A stretch of DNA of 64,000 bases from Arthrobacter hankyongi (GCF_022012395.1 NZ_JAKLTQ010000005.1:62001-126000); one strand, 5' to 3'. Numbered from the stretch's first letter, positions 1-9,346 are shown. Numbers and translations: made by a program. The notes: generated from the letters alone by a model not told the origin.

Positions 1-341
1 ACGGTCTTGGGCACCGGGTACTGGATGTTGTACCGGGGCAGCTCGGCGGCCCAGTAGCGGTTGAGGCTGTTCACCGTGCCGACAATCCGGCAGTCGCGGC
101 GGGCGTTGGCGTCCGCGCCGGTGCGGCATACCTGCGCGATGCTGCCGGTTCCCGAGGCTTCCTGCTCGGTGGACTGGTCGGTTCCGAGGCCCAGGCCCTG
201 CAGCAGCTGAGGTGGAATGCCCAGCAGGCTGGCAATCAGCAGGATCAGCCCGGCCCCGCCGATGGCGATCTTCCCGCCGGTGCCGCCCCGCCGGTCCGAG
301 ACCTGCGAGGTGTCCAACTGCGAGCCCTCATTGAAACTCAT
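1..341 (-). CDS. YpfJ-type neutral zinc metallopeptidase, N-terminal part (cut by window edge)
   Basis: Only the first 113 residues lie in the window; the gene runs off the left edge. It starts at an ATG (341-339). The N-terminus has the family opening LDTSQVSDRRGG, then one membrane segment at about residues 25-45 (IAIGGAGLILLIASLLGIPP). The external part begins with a Cys-containing stretch (VCRTGADANARRDCRIVGTV). This matches the YpfJ/neutral zinc metallopeptidase family: a membrane anchor followed by an external peptidase domain whose HExxH motif would lie outside the window. A second, smaller protein with the same peptidase signature is encoded at 15538-16218. The family call is by N-terminal pattern; the catalytic residues cannot be seen. 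Confidence 0.75.
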   Translation of the reverse strand, partial: MSFNEGSQLDTSQVSDRRGGTGGKIAIGGAGLILLIASLLGIPPQLLQGLGLGTDQSTEQEASGTGSIAQVCRTGADANARRDCRIVGTVNSLNRYWAAELPRYNIQYPVPKT

Positions 342-494
342 GGTGCCAGAATAGCCTCCGACGGGCGCGCAGGCCCGGCAGCGTCGGGCCGGACGGACCG
401 GCCCTGCACGTAGAATGGGCTGGTCCGGCGTGCCTGCGCCGGGGCCGGGCAGCAGGCCGGGCCGCAGCTGATGAGGACGTCGGAGGAAGAACGG

Positions 495-1934
495 ATGCCC
501 TTTGTGGACCGGTTGGTCGAATGGGCCGCCCGCTTTCCGGACCGCGATGCCGTGGTCATCGACGCACAGCGGCTCAGTTATGCGGAACTCGCCGGGCGGG
601 CCGCACGGCTGCGCCTGCCGGACCCGGCGACTGCCGCCGGGGAACAACAGCTGGTGGCCCTCGACCTGGGCAGCACCCTTGACTTCATTGTGGCCCTCAC
701 CGCTGTCGTCGGCCGCGGCGGCATCGCCGCAGTGCTGGATCCTGCCTGGCCGGCCTCGGTCCGGACGGCGGCACTGGAGCAGCTGGAACCGGCCGCGGTT
801 CTCACCGCCGATGCTGCAGCCCGGCCTGACGACGGCGGAGGCAGCCCGGCCGTACTGGCCGACGGCGGGCCCGACCGGATTTTCTACTGCGGCTTCACCT
901 CCGGCACCACCCGGTTGCCGAAGGCCTTTGTCCGAACCGTGGGCTCCTGGCAGCGGTCCTTGGAACGCAGCACCTCATATTTCGGCACCGCCGCCGGGGA
1001 TAAGGTGCTGGTTCCCGGCCCGCTGTCCGCGAGCCTGAGCCTGTATGCCCTGGCCGAGTGCCTCTATGCGGGTGCCACGTTCTACGGCCAGTCCGCCCCG
1101 GACACCGCTGCGGCCCTGGACCTGCTCGCCGACGGGGGAATCACGCAGTTGGTTGGCGTGCCGAGCCAGCTGCGGCTGCTCGCGCACCGGGCCCGGGACT
1201 CGTGGTCCACGGTGCGGACCATCGTGTCCGGCGGCGCCAAGCTGGGGGAGGAGGAAGCCGCTGCCTTGCACCGGGCTGCCCCGCGCGCGGCGGTCCACGA
1301 GTACTACGGCGCCTCCGAGCTCAGCTTCGTGGCGGCCCGGCTGGCGCATCCGGGGGCCGGACCGCACCTGGTCGGCCGGCCGTTCCCCGGGGTCGGCGTG
1401 CGGATCGGCTCCCCGGAAGACGGCGCCGGCAATGCTGGCGGTCCCGCCGCGGCGGGCACCATCTGGGTGCGCAGCGACATGGTGTGCGCGGGCTACCTCA
1501 GCGGCGATGACGGCCTCGCCTTCCGCCGGGAGGGGGAATGGGCCACCGTGGGGGACCGCGGCTGGCTGGATTCGGACGGAGGACTCCATCTGGCGGGCAG
1601 GTCCGCCGACATGATCGTCACCGGCGGGTTCAACGTCTATCCGCACGAGGTCGAGGAGGTGCTGCGGTCGCTCGGCTGCGAGGCCGTCGTCGTCGGGCTG
1701 CCGGACGGGCCGCGGGGCCGCTGCGTGGCGGCGGTGCTCCGCAGTGATGGGCCGCCGCCGCTGGCCGCGGGGGAGTTGCGCCGGCTCTGTGCCGAAGAGC
1801 TGGCTCCGTTCAAGGTGCCGCGGCGGTTCTACTGGGCACGGGAGTGGCCGCAGGGATACGGCGGCAAGACGGCGCGGCCGGTGCTGGTCCGAGCCATCGA
1901 GGCGGGAGAGGCCAGTGTCCATGTGCTCGGCTAG
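495..1934 (+). CDS. class I adenylate-forming acyl-CoA ligase
   Basis: The product of 479 residues activates a carboxylic acid as acyl-AMP and then acyl-CoA. Visible ANL-superfamily motifs are the P-loop FTSGTTRLPK at about 134-143, YYGASE in the centre, the hinge GDRGWLDSDGGLHLAGR, TGGFNVYPHEVEEVL, and the C-terminal lysine motif GGKTARP. It is slightly shorter than typical FadD proteins (500-560). The ATG at 495 is chosen over an in-frame ATG at 471 because GGAGG lies eight bases before it. The stop overlaps the start of the downstream thiolase, so the two are one operon. The substrate is not evident; the neighbours are biotin uptake genes on the opposite strand. Confidence 0.8.
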   Translation: MPFVDRLVEWAARFPDRDAVVIDAQRLSYAELAGRAARLRLPDPATAAGEQQLVALDLGSTLDFIVALTAVVGRGGIAAVLDPAWPASVRTAALEQLEPAAVLTADAAARPDDGGGSPAVLADGGPDRIFYCGFTSGTTRLPKAFVRTVGSWQRSLERSTSYFGTAAGDKVLVPGPLSASLSLYALAECLYAGATFYGQSAPDTAAALDLLADGGITQLVGVPSQLRLLAHRARDSWSTVRTIVSGGAKLGEEEAAALHRAAPRAAVHEYYGASELSFVAARLAHPGAGPHLVGRPFPGVGVRIGSPEDGAGNAGGPAAAGTIWVRSDMVCAGYLSGDDGLAFRREGEWATVGDRGWLDSDGGLHLAGRSADMIVTGGFNVYPHEVEEVLRSLGCEAVVVGLPDGPRGRCVAAVLRSDGPPPLAAGELRRLCAEELAPFKVPRRFYWAREWPQGYGGKTARPVLVRAIEAGEASVHVLG

Positions 1935-3099
1935 CCCCCATCCGGAGCGGGATCCCGTCGTCGTGCTGGGCCGGCGCAGTGCCTTCGGCCGGCTGAACGG
2001 GATCTGGGCCCGCACCACCGCCGGCGCGCTGCTCGCTCCGGTGCTGTCCGCCGTGGTCCGCGACGCCGGCCTGCCGCCGGCGGAGATCGACGACGTCGTT
2101 ATTGGCAACGCCGTGGGCGGCGGCGGCAACGTGGCCCGGCTGGCCTTGCTGGACGCGGGGCTGCCGGAGACCGTCCCGGGCATGACGGTGGACCGCCAGT
2201 GCGGCTCGGGGCTCGATGCCGTTGTCCTGGCCTGCCGGCTGGTGGCTGCCGGCGCCGGGCAGCTGTACCTGGCTGGCGGGGTCGAAAGCTGCAGCACCGC
2301 GCCGCTGCGGGCCCACCGTCTGACCTCCACGCCCGGCGCCCCGGATTTCTACGGCAGGGCACCGTTTGCGCCGCAGTCCCTCGGGGATCCGGACATGGGC
2401 GTTGCCGCCGAGGCTGTGGCGGCACGCTGGAACGTCAGCCGGGCGGACCAGGATGCCTTCGCCCTGCGGAGCCACCAGCGGGCGCTGGCCGCCGCCGCGG
2501 AAGGGGCATTCGACGAGGAGATCGTGCCCGTCGGCGGTGCCGCCGTCGGGGACGAGGGTCCGCGGAAGACAATCGGACCCGCGCTGCTGGGCCGGTTCCC
2601 CGCGGCCTTTGTGCCCTCGGGAACGGTCACCGCCGGCAATTCCTGTGCGGACGCCGACGGTGCTGCGGTGGTCCTGGTGGCCAGCCGGGCAGCCGCCGGG
2701 CGGCTCGGCTTCGGCGGCGGGCTCGGGTTCCGGGGCGCTGCAACCGCCGGCACCGATCCGAACCTGCCCGGCATCGGAGGCGGCCGCGCGGGCGCCCGGC
2801 TGCTGGCGGAACAGGGGTTGCACGGCACGGATCTGGGCAGGGTGGAGTTCAACGAGGCTTTCGCCGCGCAGGCGCTGGCCTCGCTCCGGATGCTGGGAGT
2901 GGCACCGGAGCGGGCCAACCGTCAGGGCGGGGCGCTGGCCTTCGGGCACCCGTACGGAGCCTCCGGGGCGTTCCTGGTGCTGCGGTTGCTGCAGCAGGAA
3001 CGCAGTGCGGACCGGGACCGGCGGCCTGCGCTGGCCGCAGCGAGCATCGCCGGCGGCATGGGCACCGCGGCCCTGTTCGGCTGGACGGATCCGCGCTAG
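1915..3099 (+). CDS. thiolase-family protein with altered C-terminal active-site motif
   Basis: A 394-residue thiolase fold protein. The nucleophile motif DRQCGSG is present (Cys at about 96), as are NEAFA and GHPYGASGA. The C-terminal motif that normally carries the second catalytic cysteine (C-x-G-G-G-x-G) reads S-I-A-G-G-M-G, so the acid/base Cys is replaced by Ser at about residue 377. Classical condensation or thiolysis may therefore be impaired or altered. The start is a GTG at 1915 preceded by GGGAGAG and overlapping the ligase stop by 20 bases; ATG 1921 is possible. The 3' end overlaps the convergent bioN stop by three bases, with no terminator between. Confidence 0.8.
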   Translation: MSMCSASPHPERDPVVVLGRRSAFGRLNGIWARTTAGALLAPVLSAVVRDAGLPPAEIDDVVIGNAVGGGGNVARLALLDAGLPETVPGMTVDRQCGSGLDAVVLACRLVAAGAGQLYLAGGVESCSTAPLRAHRLTSTPGAPDFYGRAPFAPQSLGDPDMGVAAEAVAARWNVSRADQDAFALRSHQRALAAAAEGAFDEEIVPVGGAAVGDEGPRKTIGPALLGRFPAAFVPSGTVTAGNSCADADGAAVVLVASRAAAGRLGFGGGLGFRGAATAGTDPNLPGIGGGRAGARLLAEQGLHGTDLGRVEFNEAFAAQALASLRMLGVAPERANRQGGALAFGHPYGASGAFLVLRLLQQERSADRDRRPALAAASIAGGMGTAALFGWTDPR

Positions 3100-3740
3100 T
3101 TCCGCGGGGGCGGGCCGCCGTCGTCCCTGTCACCCAGGCCGCGGGCGGCCAGCGCATCGCCGGTCTGCCGTGCATAGGCGACCGCATTGATCAGCACCGG
3201 CAGGACCACCGCGCGCGGATTCCGCTCCAGGCCCCTGGCCTTGGCCGCCTCCCGCACATCGCTGAACGAGCCGACCAGGAACGGGATGCTGCGCAGCATC
3301 AGTCCGACCGCCAGCGCGAAGCGTTCCGGATCGGCGCCAAAGCGCGTCAGCGGACGGACCGCTGCTGCCAGCGCGTCGAGCAGGCGCTGTACCGGTGTGG
3401 TGGCGAGCAGGATATTGGCTGCATAGACGCAGGCCAGCAGGCCGCAGAGGATCCGCCAGGCGGCCAGGGGGCCGTTCTGCCAGCTCTGGTAGGCCAGCAG
3501 AACCAGCACGAACAACCACATCGGCTTCAGCGCGGTCAGCAGCTGCCGGACACTTCCGCCGGCGGCAAAATGCAGGACCAGCACCACCACGAGTACCAGC
3601 GTGCGCACGGCAGCACCCTGGAACGCGAGGGCGGCCGCTCCCAGTCCCAGCAGCACGGGCAACTTGATCCGCAGCGGCGTCCGGTGCACCAGCGAGGATC
3701 CCGGACGGTAGGCGCCGACCAAGGAGGCGTGGCCTCTCAT
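3096..3740 (-). CDS. bioN: ECF transporter T component, biotin type
   Basis: A 214-residue integral membrane protein of the CbiQ/EcfT family, the coupling subunit between substrate-binding BioY and the ATPase. Hydrophobic segments lie at about 27-65, 75-95 and 98-115. The cytoplasmic coupling region carries the two EcfT Ala-Arg-Gly motifs (KARGLE and AARGLG). The ATG at 3740 overlaps the bioM stop (ATGA), so it is the third gene of bioY-bioM-bioN. Biotin specificity is inferred from the bioY partner. Confidence 0.88.
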   Translation of the reverse strand: MRGHASLVGAYRPGSSLVHRTPLRIKLPVLLGLGAAALAFQGAAVRTLVLVVVLVLHFAAGGSVRQLLTALKPMWLFVLVLLAYQSWQNGPLAAWRILCGLLACVYAANILLATTPVQRLLDALAAAVRPLTRFGADPERFALAVGLMLRSIPFLVGSFSDVREAAKARGLERNPRAVVLPVLINAVAYARQTGDALAARGLGDRDDGGPPPRN

Positions 3741-4546
3741 GGCGCACCGTTACCGGCCGGCAAGCTGCGGCCTGGCCGCTGCCCCGGGGCCGGCGGCCAG
3801 GCCGTATCGTCGGCACAGAGCTGGCGGTAGAAGGCGACGGCGTCGCCGGCGTTGCCGTCGAAGACGGCCTGCCCGGCGTGGATGACCAGGGCACGGTCGA
3901 ACTCCGCGGCAAAGTCCAGGTCGTGGGTGGCCATGATCAGCTGCTGGCTTAGCGTTTCGAAGATCCTGTGCAGCAACTGCGTGTTGCGCAGGTCCAGGAG
4001 TGTGGACGGTTCGTCCAAGACGAGGATGGCGGGATTGACCGCCAGCACCGTGGCCAGGGCAGCGAGCTGGCGTTCCCCGCCGGAGAGCTCGTAGATGCTG
4101 TTGTCGGCCAGTGCTGCCAGGCCATAGGCCGCCAGGATCTCCTCGGCTGTCCGCCGCCGGTCGGCGGACCGGCGGTGGACACGGCGCAGCGAGAGCTCAA
4201 CGTCTTCGCGGGGGGTGGGCATCACCAGCTGGGACAGCGGATCGGTGAAGACGAAGCCAACCTGCCGCCTGACCTTGCCGCCCTCGGTCGACGGATTCAG
4301 GCCGTTGACCCGGACCTGCCCGCTGGTCGGACGCGCGAGCCCGTTGACCAGGCGCAGCAGGGTGGATTTTCCGGAGCCGTTGCCGCCGATGACCGCCACC
4401 CGCTGTTCGGTCAGTTCCGCGCTGATCCCACGCAGGATGGACCGCGGCTGCGCACCTGCGTCAGGGTCCCGCCCCGGGGCGGGACCGGCTGCTGGCACGG
4501 ACACTTCTACCTTGGTGAAACTGACCCGACCGGCCGATAGGGACAT
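3737..4546 (-). CDS. bioM: ECF transporter ATP-binding protein, biotin type
   Basis: An ABC ATPase of about 269 residues with Walker A GGNGSGKSTLL, Q-loop region VGFVFTDPLSQLVMPT, signature LSGGERQLAALA, Walker B ILVLDEPSTLLD and switch histidine ATHDLD. It energises the BioY/BioN module. A proline/aspartate-rich insertion at about residues 18-36 of the N-terminus is unusual. ATG 4546 overlaps the bioY stop; an adjacent GTG at 4549 could also be used. The 3' end overlaps bioN by four bases. Confidence 0.9.
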   Translation of the reverse strand: MSLSAGRVSFTKVEVSVPAAGPAPGRDPDAGAQPRSILRGISAELTEQRVAVIGGNGSGKSTLLRLVNGLARPTSGQVRVNGLNPSTEGGKVRRQVGFVFTDPLSQLVMPTPREDVELSLRRVHRRSADRRRTAEEILAAYGLAALADNSIYELSGGERQLAALATVLAVNPAILVLDEPSTLLDLRNTQLLHRIFETLSQQLIMATHDLDFAAEFDRALVIHAGQAVFDGNAGDAVAFYRQLCADDTAWPPAPGQRPGRSLPAGNGAP

Positions 4547-5178
4547 CACCGGGTGCGGCGCACCAGCACGTCGGGAAAAGCCCGGTGGACACTGAGGGCC
4601 ACCAGGACGGCCAGCGCATTCTTGAGGATGTCGCCGGGGATGAACGGCAGGTCGGCAGCCAGCGCCGCCGGCAGTGCCAGTTGGCCGTTGACCATCATGC
4701 CGCCGATGCCCAGCAGGTGGGTAGTGGCCAGGCCGCCGAACGTCGCGGCGAAGAGCCAGATTCCGCGTCGCCTCAGGTTCCGGCGAAGCACCAGCTGGGC
4801 GAGGAGCCCGACGACGAGGGCCGCCAGCGGGAAGGAGAGGATGTAGCCGGCCGAACCGCCGGCCAGGACGCCCAGACCGCCGCGGAAGGCGCTGAAGATC
4901 GGCAGCCCGGCCAGGCCGACCAGCACGTAGAGGCCCATCGCAGCGGCTCCGCGGCCGGCGCCGAGCACCAGTCCTGCCAAGGTGACCACCGCGGTCTGGA
5001 TGGTAATGGGCACCCCGAGGACGTTGCCGGCGGGAATCGGCGGAACGGCGATTGAGGCCGCCATCAGGGCCGCGAAGACCGCTATCAGGGAGATGTCGCG
5101 GCTGCCCCAGCCCATACGAGGCGGGCGGGATGCCGGCGGAACGGCCGGCGCGGAGGATGTGGTCCTGGGTGAATCCAT
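4546..5178 (-). CDS. bioY: biotin transporter, substrate-binding S component
   Basis: A 210-residue membrane protein of the BioY family and first gene of the biotin ECF operon. Family features are the segment GNVLGVPITIQTAVVTLAG near residue 52, the glycine-rich stretch FRGGLGVLAGGSAGYILSFP, and the conserved C-terminal helix with FIPGDILKNALAVLVAL. Six hydrophobic segments fit the S-component fold. I chose ATG 5178 because the first membrane segment starts about 25 residues later; the Shine-Dalgarno is weak. No biotin-synthesis genes are in the window, so uptake from outside is the visible route to biotin here. Confidence 0.9.
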   Translation of the reverse strand: MDSPRTTSSAPAVPPASRPPRMGWGSRDISLIAVFAALMAASIAVPPIPAGNVLGVPITIQTAVVTLAGLVLGAGRGAAAMGLYVLVGLAGLPIFSAFRGGLGVLAGGSAGYILSFPLAALVVGLLAQLVLRRNLRRRGIWLFAATFGGLATTHLLGIGGMMVNGQLALPAALAADLPFIPGDILKNALAVLVALSVHRAFPDVLVRRTR

Positions 5179-5307
5179 GCTATCGAGGATAGTGGGGAGC
5201 ACCACGGAAGCGGACATCCTGCGCAGGCTTCGGTAACATAGAGAGGTTGCCATTGCCGCAATCTTCCACTTTCCCCCTGTATTTGCCCCGCGAAAGGCGC
5301 CTCTCCA

Positions 5308-6906
5308 GTGATCTCCGTTAATAATCTCGAGTTGCGCGCCGGTGCCCGCCTGCTGATGGAGGCGGTCAACTTCCGCGTGGACAAGGGGGACAAGATCGGG
5401 CTGGTGGGCCGCAATGGTGCCGGCAAGACCACCCTGACCAAGGTGCTGGCCGGCGAGGGACTGCCTGCCGCCGGAGAGGTGCTGCGCAACGGAGAGGTCG
5501 GCTACCTGCCGCAGGACCCGCGGACTCCGGACATGGAACAGCTCGCCCGGGACCGGATCCTCTCCGCCCGCGGCCTCGACGTTGTCGTGGGCAGGCTGCG
5601 CAAGGCGCAGGTGGAGATGGCCAGCGAGGATCCGGACGTCCATGCCCGGGCGATGCGCCGCTATGACCGGCTGGAGGCGGAATTCCTCGCCGGCGGCGGC
5701 TATGCCGCCGAGGCGGAGGCCGCCGCGATCTCGTCGAACCTGGCGCTGCCCGAACGGATCCTGAACCAGCCGCTGAAGACGCTTTCCGGCGGCCAGCGGC
5801 GGCGCGTGGAACTGGCCCGGATCCTCTATTCGGGGGCCGAAACGATGCTCCTGGACGAGCCGACCAACCACTTGGACGCGGACTCGATCAGCTGGCTGCG
5901 CGACTTCCTGCAGAGCCATTCGGGTGGGCTGATCGTGATCAGCCACGACACCGACCTGCTGGAGGCCACCGTTAACAAGGTCTTCCACCTCGACGCCAAC
6001 CGCGCCGTGGTGGACATCTACAACATGGGCTGGAAGCGGTACCTGCTCCAGCGCGAGACCGATGAGCGCGCCCGCCGGCGGGAGCGGGCCAATGCCGAGA
6101 AGAAGGCGCAGGTGCTGCTGGACCAGGCGAACAAGATGCGGGCCAAGGCCACCAAGGCCGTGGCGGCCCAGAATATGGCCAAGCGCGCCGAGCGCCTGCT
6201 CGGCGGGCTGGAATCCGTGCGGGCCCAGGACAAGGTGGCGGCGCTGCGTTTCCCGGATCCGGCACCCTGCGGCAAGACACCGATGACGGCGTCCGGCCTG
6301 AGCAAGTCCTACGGCTCGCTGGAAATCTTCACGGATGTCGACCTGGCCATCGACCGGGGTTCCCGGGTGGTGATCCTGGGCCTGAACGGCGCGGGCAAGA
6401 CGACCCTGCTGCGGATGCTGGCCGGGGTGGACCAGCCGGACACCGGTGAAGTGGTGCCCGGACACGGGTTGAAGGTCGGCTACTACGCCCAGGAACACGA
6501 CACACTGGATACGTCGCGGACCGTCCTGGAGAATATGCGCACCGCGGCCCCGGACCTGCGCGACACCGAGGTGCGCAACATCCTGGGTTCCTTCCTCTTT
6601 TCCGGCGACGACGTGGACAAGCCGGCCGGCGTGCTCTCCGGCGGGGAGAAGACGCGGCTGGCGCTGGCAACCATCGTGGCGTCTTCGGCGAATGTCCTGC
6701 TGCTGGACGAACCGACCAACAACCTGGATCCGGCCAGCCGCGCCGAGATCCTGGGTGCGCTGCGCAACTACAGCGGGGCAGTGGTGATGGTCAGCCACGA
6801 CGAGGGCGCGGTGCAGGCGCTGAACCCGGAGCGGGTGGTATTGCTGCCGGACGGCGTCGAGGACCTGTGGAGCGAGGACTACCTGGACCTGGTCACCCTC
6901 GCCTGA
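5308..6906 (+). CDS. ABC-F family ATP-binding protein
   Basis: A 532-residue soluble protein with two ABC domains and no membrane segments. Domain 1 has Walker A GRNGAGKTTL, signature LSGGQRRRVEL and Walker B LLDEPTNHLD; domain 2 has GLNGAGKTTLL, LSGGEKTRLAL and LLDEPTNNLD. Between them is a basic, helical linker (about 240-320, rich in Arg/Lys/Ala) typical of ABC-F proteins that bind the ribosomal E site. Members act as translation factors or antibiotic-protection proteins; which applies here cannot be told from sequence. The start is GTG 5308. It is a single gene, divergent from bioY and convergent with the SURF1 gene. Confidence 0.9.
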   Translation: MISVNNLELRAGARLLMEAVNFRVDKGDKIGLVGRNGAGKTTLTKVLAGEGLPAAGEVLRNGEVGYLPQDPRTPDMEQLARDRILSARGLDVVVGRLRKAQVEMASEDPDVHARAMRRYDRLEAEFLAGGGYAAEAEAAAISSNLALPERILNQPLKTLSGGQRRRVELARILYSGAETMLLDEPTNHLDADSISWLRDFLQSHSGGLIVISHDTDLLEATVNKVFHLDANRAVVDIYNMGWKRYLLQRETDERARRRERANAEKKAQVLLDQANKMRAKATKAVAAQNMAKRAERLLGGLESVRAQDKVAALRFPDPAPCGKTPMTASGLSKSYGSLEIFTDVDLAIDRGSRVVILGLNGAGKTTLLRMLAGVDQPDTGEVVPGHGLKVGYYAQEHDTLDTSRTVLENMRTAAPDLRDTEVRNILGSFLFSGDDVDKPAGVLSGGEKTRLALATIVASSANVLLLDEPTNNLDPASRAEILGALRNYSGAVVMVSHDEGAVQALNPERVVLLPDGVEDLWSEDYLDLVTLA

Positions 6907-6915
6907 GGCGGGGAG

Positions 6916-7803
6916 CTACTCGCGGCCGCCCATGAGCGTGCCGTCGGTGCGGAAGCCCTGGGCATCCAGCGCAGCGTCCTCTTCCTCCTCGGCCGTCGGC
7001 CGCTTGCGGGCCCGCTGCGGACGGGACGGCCGCGGCGCCGGGTTCGCCTCGTGGAACCCGCTGTCCTCCTCCTCGAGGGACGCCCCGAGTGCGTGCTGCC
7101 GGGCGGCGTAACCGTAGCCGACGAAGAGCAGCAGGCCGAAGGCGAACCACTGCATGGCATAGGACAGATGCGGCCCTTCGTCCAGGGCGGGCTTGGGCAG
7201 CGCCGCCGGGGCGGCCGCAGGCTCGGGGGATTCCGCCGCCATCAGGCCATAGCTGCCGGTCAGCAGCGGATAGTCGAGCTCGGCGGCATACTTGTCCAGT
7301 TCGATCGAGGCCAGCTGGCCCGCCGGGGCGCCGCGGTCCACGGCCGCCTCGCCCGGCTTGATCCGCGCGACCACGGTGACCTCGCCCTTGGGCGCCGCCG
7401 GAATCTCGTCCGGCCGCCCGGTCTCCTTGTTGCCGATGGGCAGCCAGCCACGGTCAATGATCACGGCCTCGCCGCCGGCCAGCCGCAGGGGCACCAGCAC
7501 TTCATAGCCGGGCTGGCCGTTCAGCGGCCGGTTGCGCACAATCCGCTGCCCGGATGCGTCATAGGTACCGCGCAGCACTGTCGGCGTCCATTCGTCGCCC
7601 GCGTCGTAGCTGGCAAATGTGCCGCGCACCGACTCGAACGGGACGGGCTTGCGGTCATAGTTTGTCTCGACGGCGGAGACTGCTCCGCGCGCATGGTCGC
7701 GGCGGTCCAACTGCCAGTTGGCCAGCGCAACACAGACGGCGGCCCCGAGGACCGCCAGCAGGAACCAGCCGGTCCACTTGCTGCTGAGGAGGAACCGGTA
7801 CAT
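6916..7803 (-). CDS. SURF1-family cytochrome oxidase assembly protein
   Basis: A 295-residue membrane protein with the SURF1 layout: an N-terminal membrane segment at about 12-30, a large external domain, and a second membrane segment (AMQWFAFGLLLFVGYGYAA) at about 213-232. Family motifs seen are NWQLDRRDHA after the first helix, VLRGTYD, RNRPLNGQPGYEVLVPL and VDRGWLP-like IIDRGWLPIG. It assists haem a insertion into cytochrome c oxidase. A charged C-terminal tail (about 235-295, Glu- and Arg-rich) extends beyond the usual end. It is the last gene of the run DUF3099 - 92-residue protein - SURF1. Confidence 0.88.
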   Translation of the reverse strand: MYRFLLSSKWTGWFLLAVLGAAVCVALANWQLDRRDHARGAVSAVETNYDRKPVPFESVRGTFASYDAGDEWTPTVLRGTYDASGQRIVRNRPLNGQPGYEVLVPLRLAGGEAVIIDRGWLPIGNKETGRPDEIPAAPKGEVTVVARIKPGEAAVDRGAPAGQLASIELDKYAAELDYPLLTGSYGLMAAESPEPAAAPAALPKPALDEGPHLSYAMQWFAFGLLLFVGYGYAARQHALGASLEEEDSGFHEANPAPRPSRPQRARKRPTAEEEEDAALDAQGFRTDGTLMGGRE

Positions 7804-7805
7804 GC

Positions 7806-8084
7806 CTAGTTGTTTCCTTCCGTGCCGGCTCCATCAGCCAGGTCCGGGCAGGCGACCGTCTGGCGCCACAGACCGCGCAGCTTCAGGTAGTCCTCCAGCC
7901 ATGCGCGGTGCTCGGCGCAGGCGAGCCAGATTTTCCGCCGTTCCGGGGTGTGGATGCGGGGATTGTTCCAGAGCAACTGCCAGGCGGCGGAGCTGCGGCA
8001 GCCTTTGCGGGAACAGATGCGGGCAGACGGATGGGGCTCTTCCGCGCGGGAGGGCCCGCCGGAGAGCTGGTCGAAAATACTCAT
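7806..8084 (-). CDS. conserved small cysteine-containing protein (92 aa)
   Basis: I do not recognise a named family. The protein begins MSIFDQLSGGPS and has CSRKGC at about 24-29, a Trp-rich centre (AAWQLLWNNP) and CAEH at about 54-57, followed by an amphipathic helix. The Cys/His spacing (C-x4-C ... C-x2-H) could bind a metal, but this is inference. ATG 8084 overlaps the DUF3099 stop (ATGA), and the stop lies two bases before the SURF1 start, so it is co-transcribed and translationally coupled with both. Confidence 0.75.
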   Translation of the reverse strand: MSIFDQLSGGPSRAEEPHPSARICSRKGCRSSAAWQLLWNNPRIHTPERRKIWLACAEHRAWLEDYLKLRGLWRQTVACPDLADGAGTEGNN

Positions 8085-8488
8085 GCGGCGGTCCGGCCGT
8101 CCTGTCCGCCGGGTGGATCCTGAGGCTGGTCCTCGTCCTCGACCACCTCGCCGGGGAGGATCTCCACCTCGTCCTGCCCGGGGATGGATTCGGCCGAGGG
8201 CAGTTCGTCCAGCGGAGCCTGGTCCAGCAGGGCGTCGCTGGCTTTGATCCGATTCTGGTCCGCGCCGCCGTTGGCAATGACCACGGCGATCCACGGCAGG
8301 AAGACGGCACCGGCCACGAACAGCCAGCGCGGCCAGCCCGGAATGAAGAAGAACAGCAGCAGGCAGGCCAAGCGGATGGACATGGCGATTGTGTACTTGA
8401 CCATCCGGCGGTGCATCTCATCCGTATGGCTTTCGTGGGCGTCCGTAATATTCAGGACTTCCCCGTTGTTATCCGACCGCGCGCTCAT
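8081..8488 (-). CDS. DUF3099 family membrane protein
   Basis: A 135-residue protein with the DUF3099 pattern: a polar N-terminus ending in ITDAHESHTDEM-like sequence, then two closely spaced membrane segments (about 38-55 and 60-78, IRLACLLLFFFIP and LFVAGAVFLPWIAVVIANGG) and an acidic, proline-rich cytoplasmic tail. The start is ATG 8488. It is first in an operon with the 92-residue protein and SURF1, and divergent from fabG, an order common in actinobacteria. Function is unknown. Confidence 0.85.
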   Translation of the reverse strand: MSARSDNNGEVLNITDAHESHTDEMHRRMVKYTIAMSIRLACLLLFFFIPGWPRWLFVAGAVFLPWIAVVIANGGADQNRIKASDALLDQAPLDELPSAESIPGQDEVEILPGEVVEDEDQPQDPPGGQDGRTAA

Positions 8489-8565
8489 CACTCTCCCAAG
8501 GACCTGATCAATTGTCCCATGTCCGGCAGGTGCTGCCAAAGCTGCCAGGCAGCGGCGAACGTTAG

Positions 8566-9324
<759 letters not shown>

Positions 9325-9329
9325 CGGGA

Positions 9330-9346
9330 TTGTAGGTTAGCTACAA
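9330..9346. promoter_or_regulatory. 17-bp palindrome between fabG and the following SDR gene
   Basis: Perfect 6-base arms TTGTAG / CTACAA flank five bases. It lies six bases after the fabG stop and about 97 bases before the next start codon. Size and form fit a dimeric repressor site (GntR or MarR type). No regulator gene is adjacent, so its role is inferred from shape only. Confidence 0.4.
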
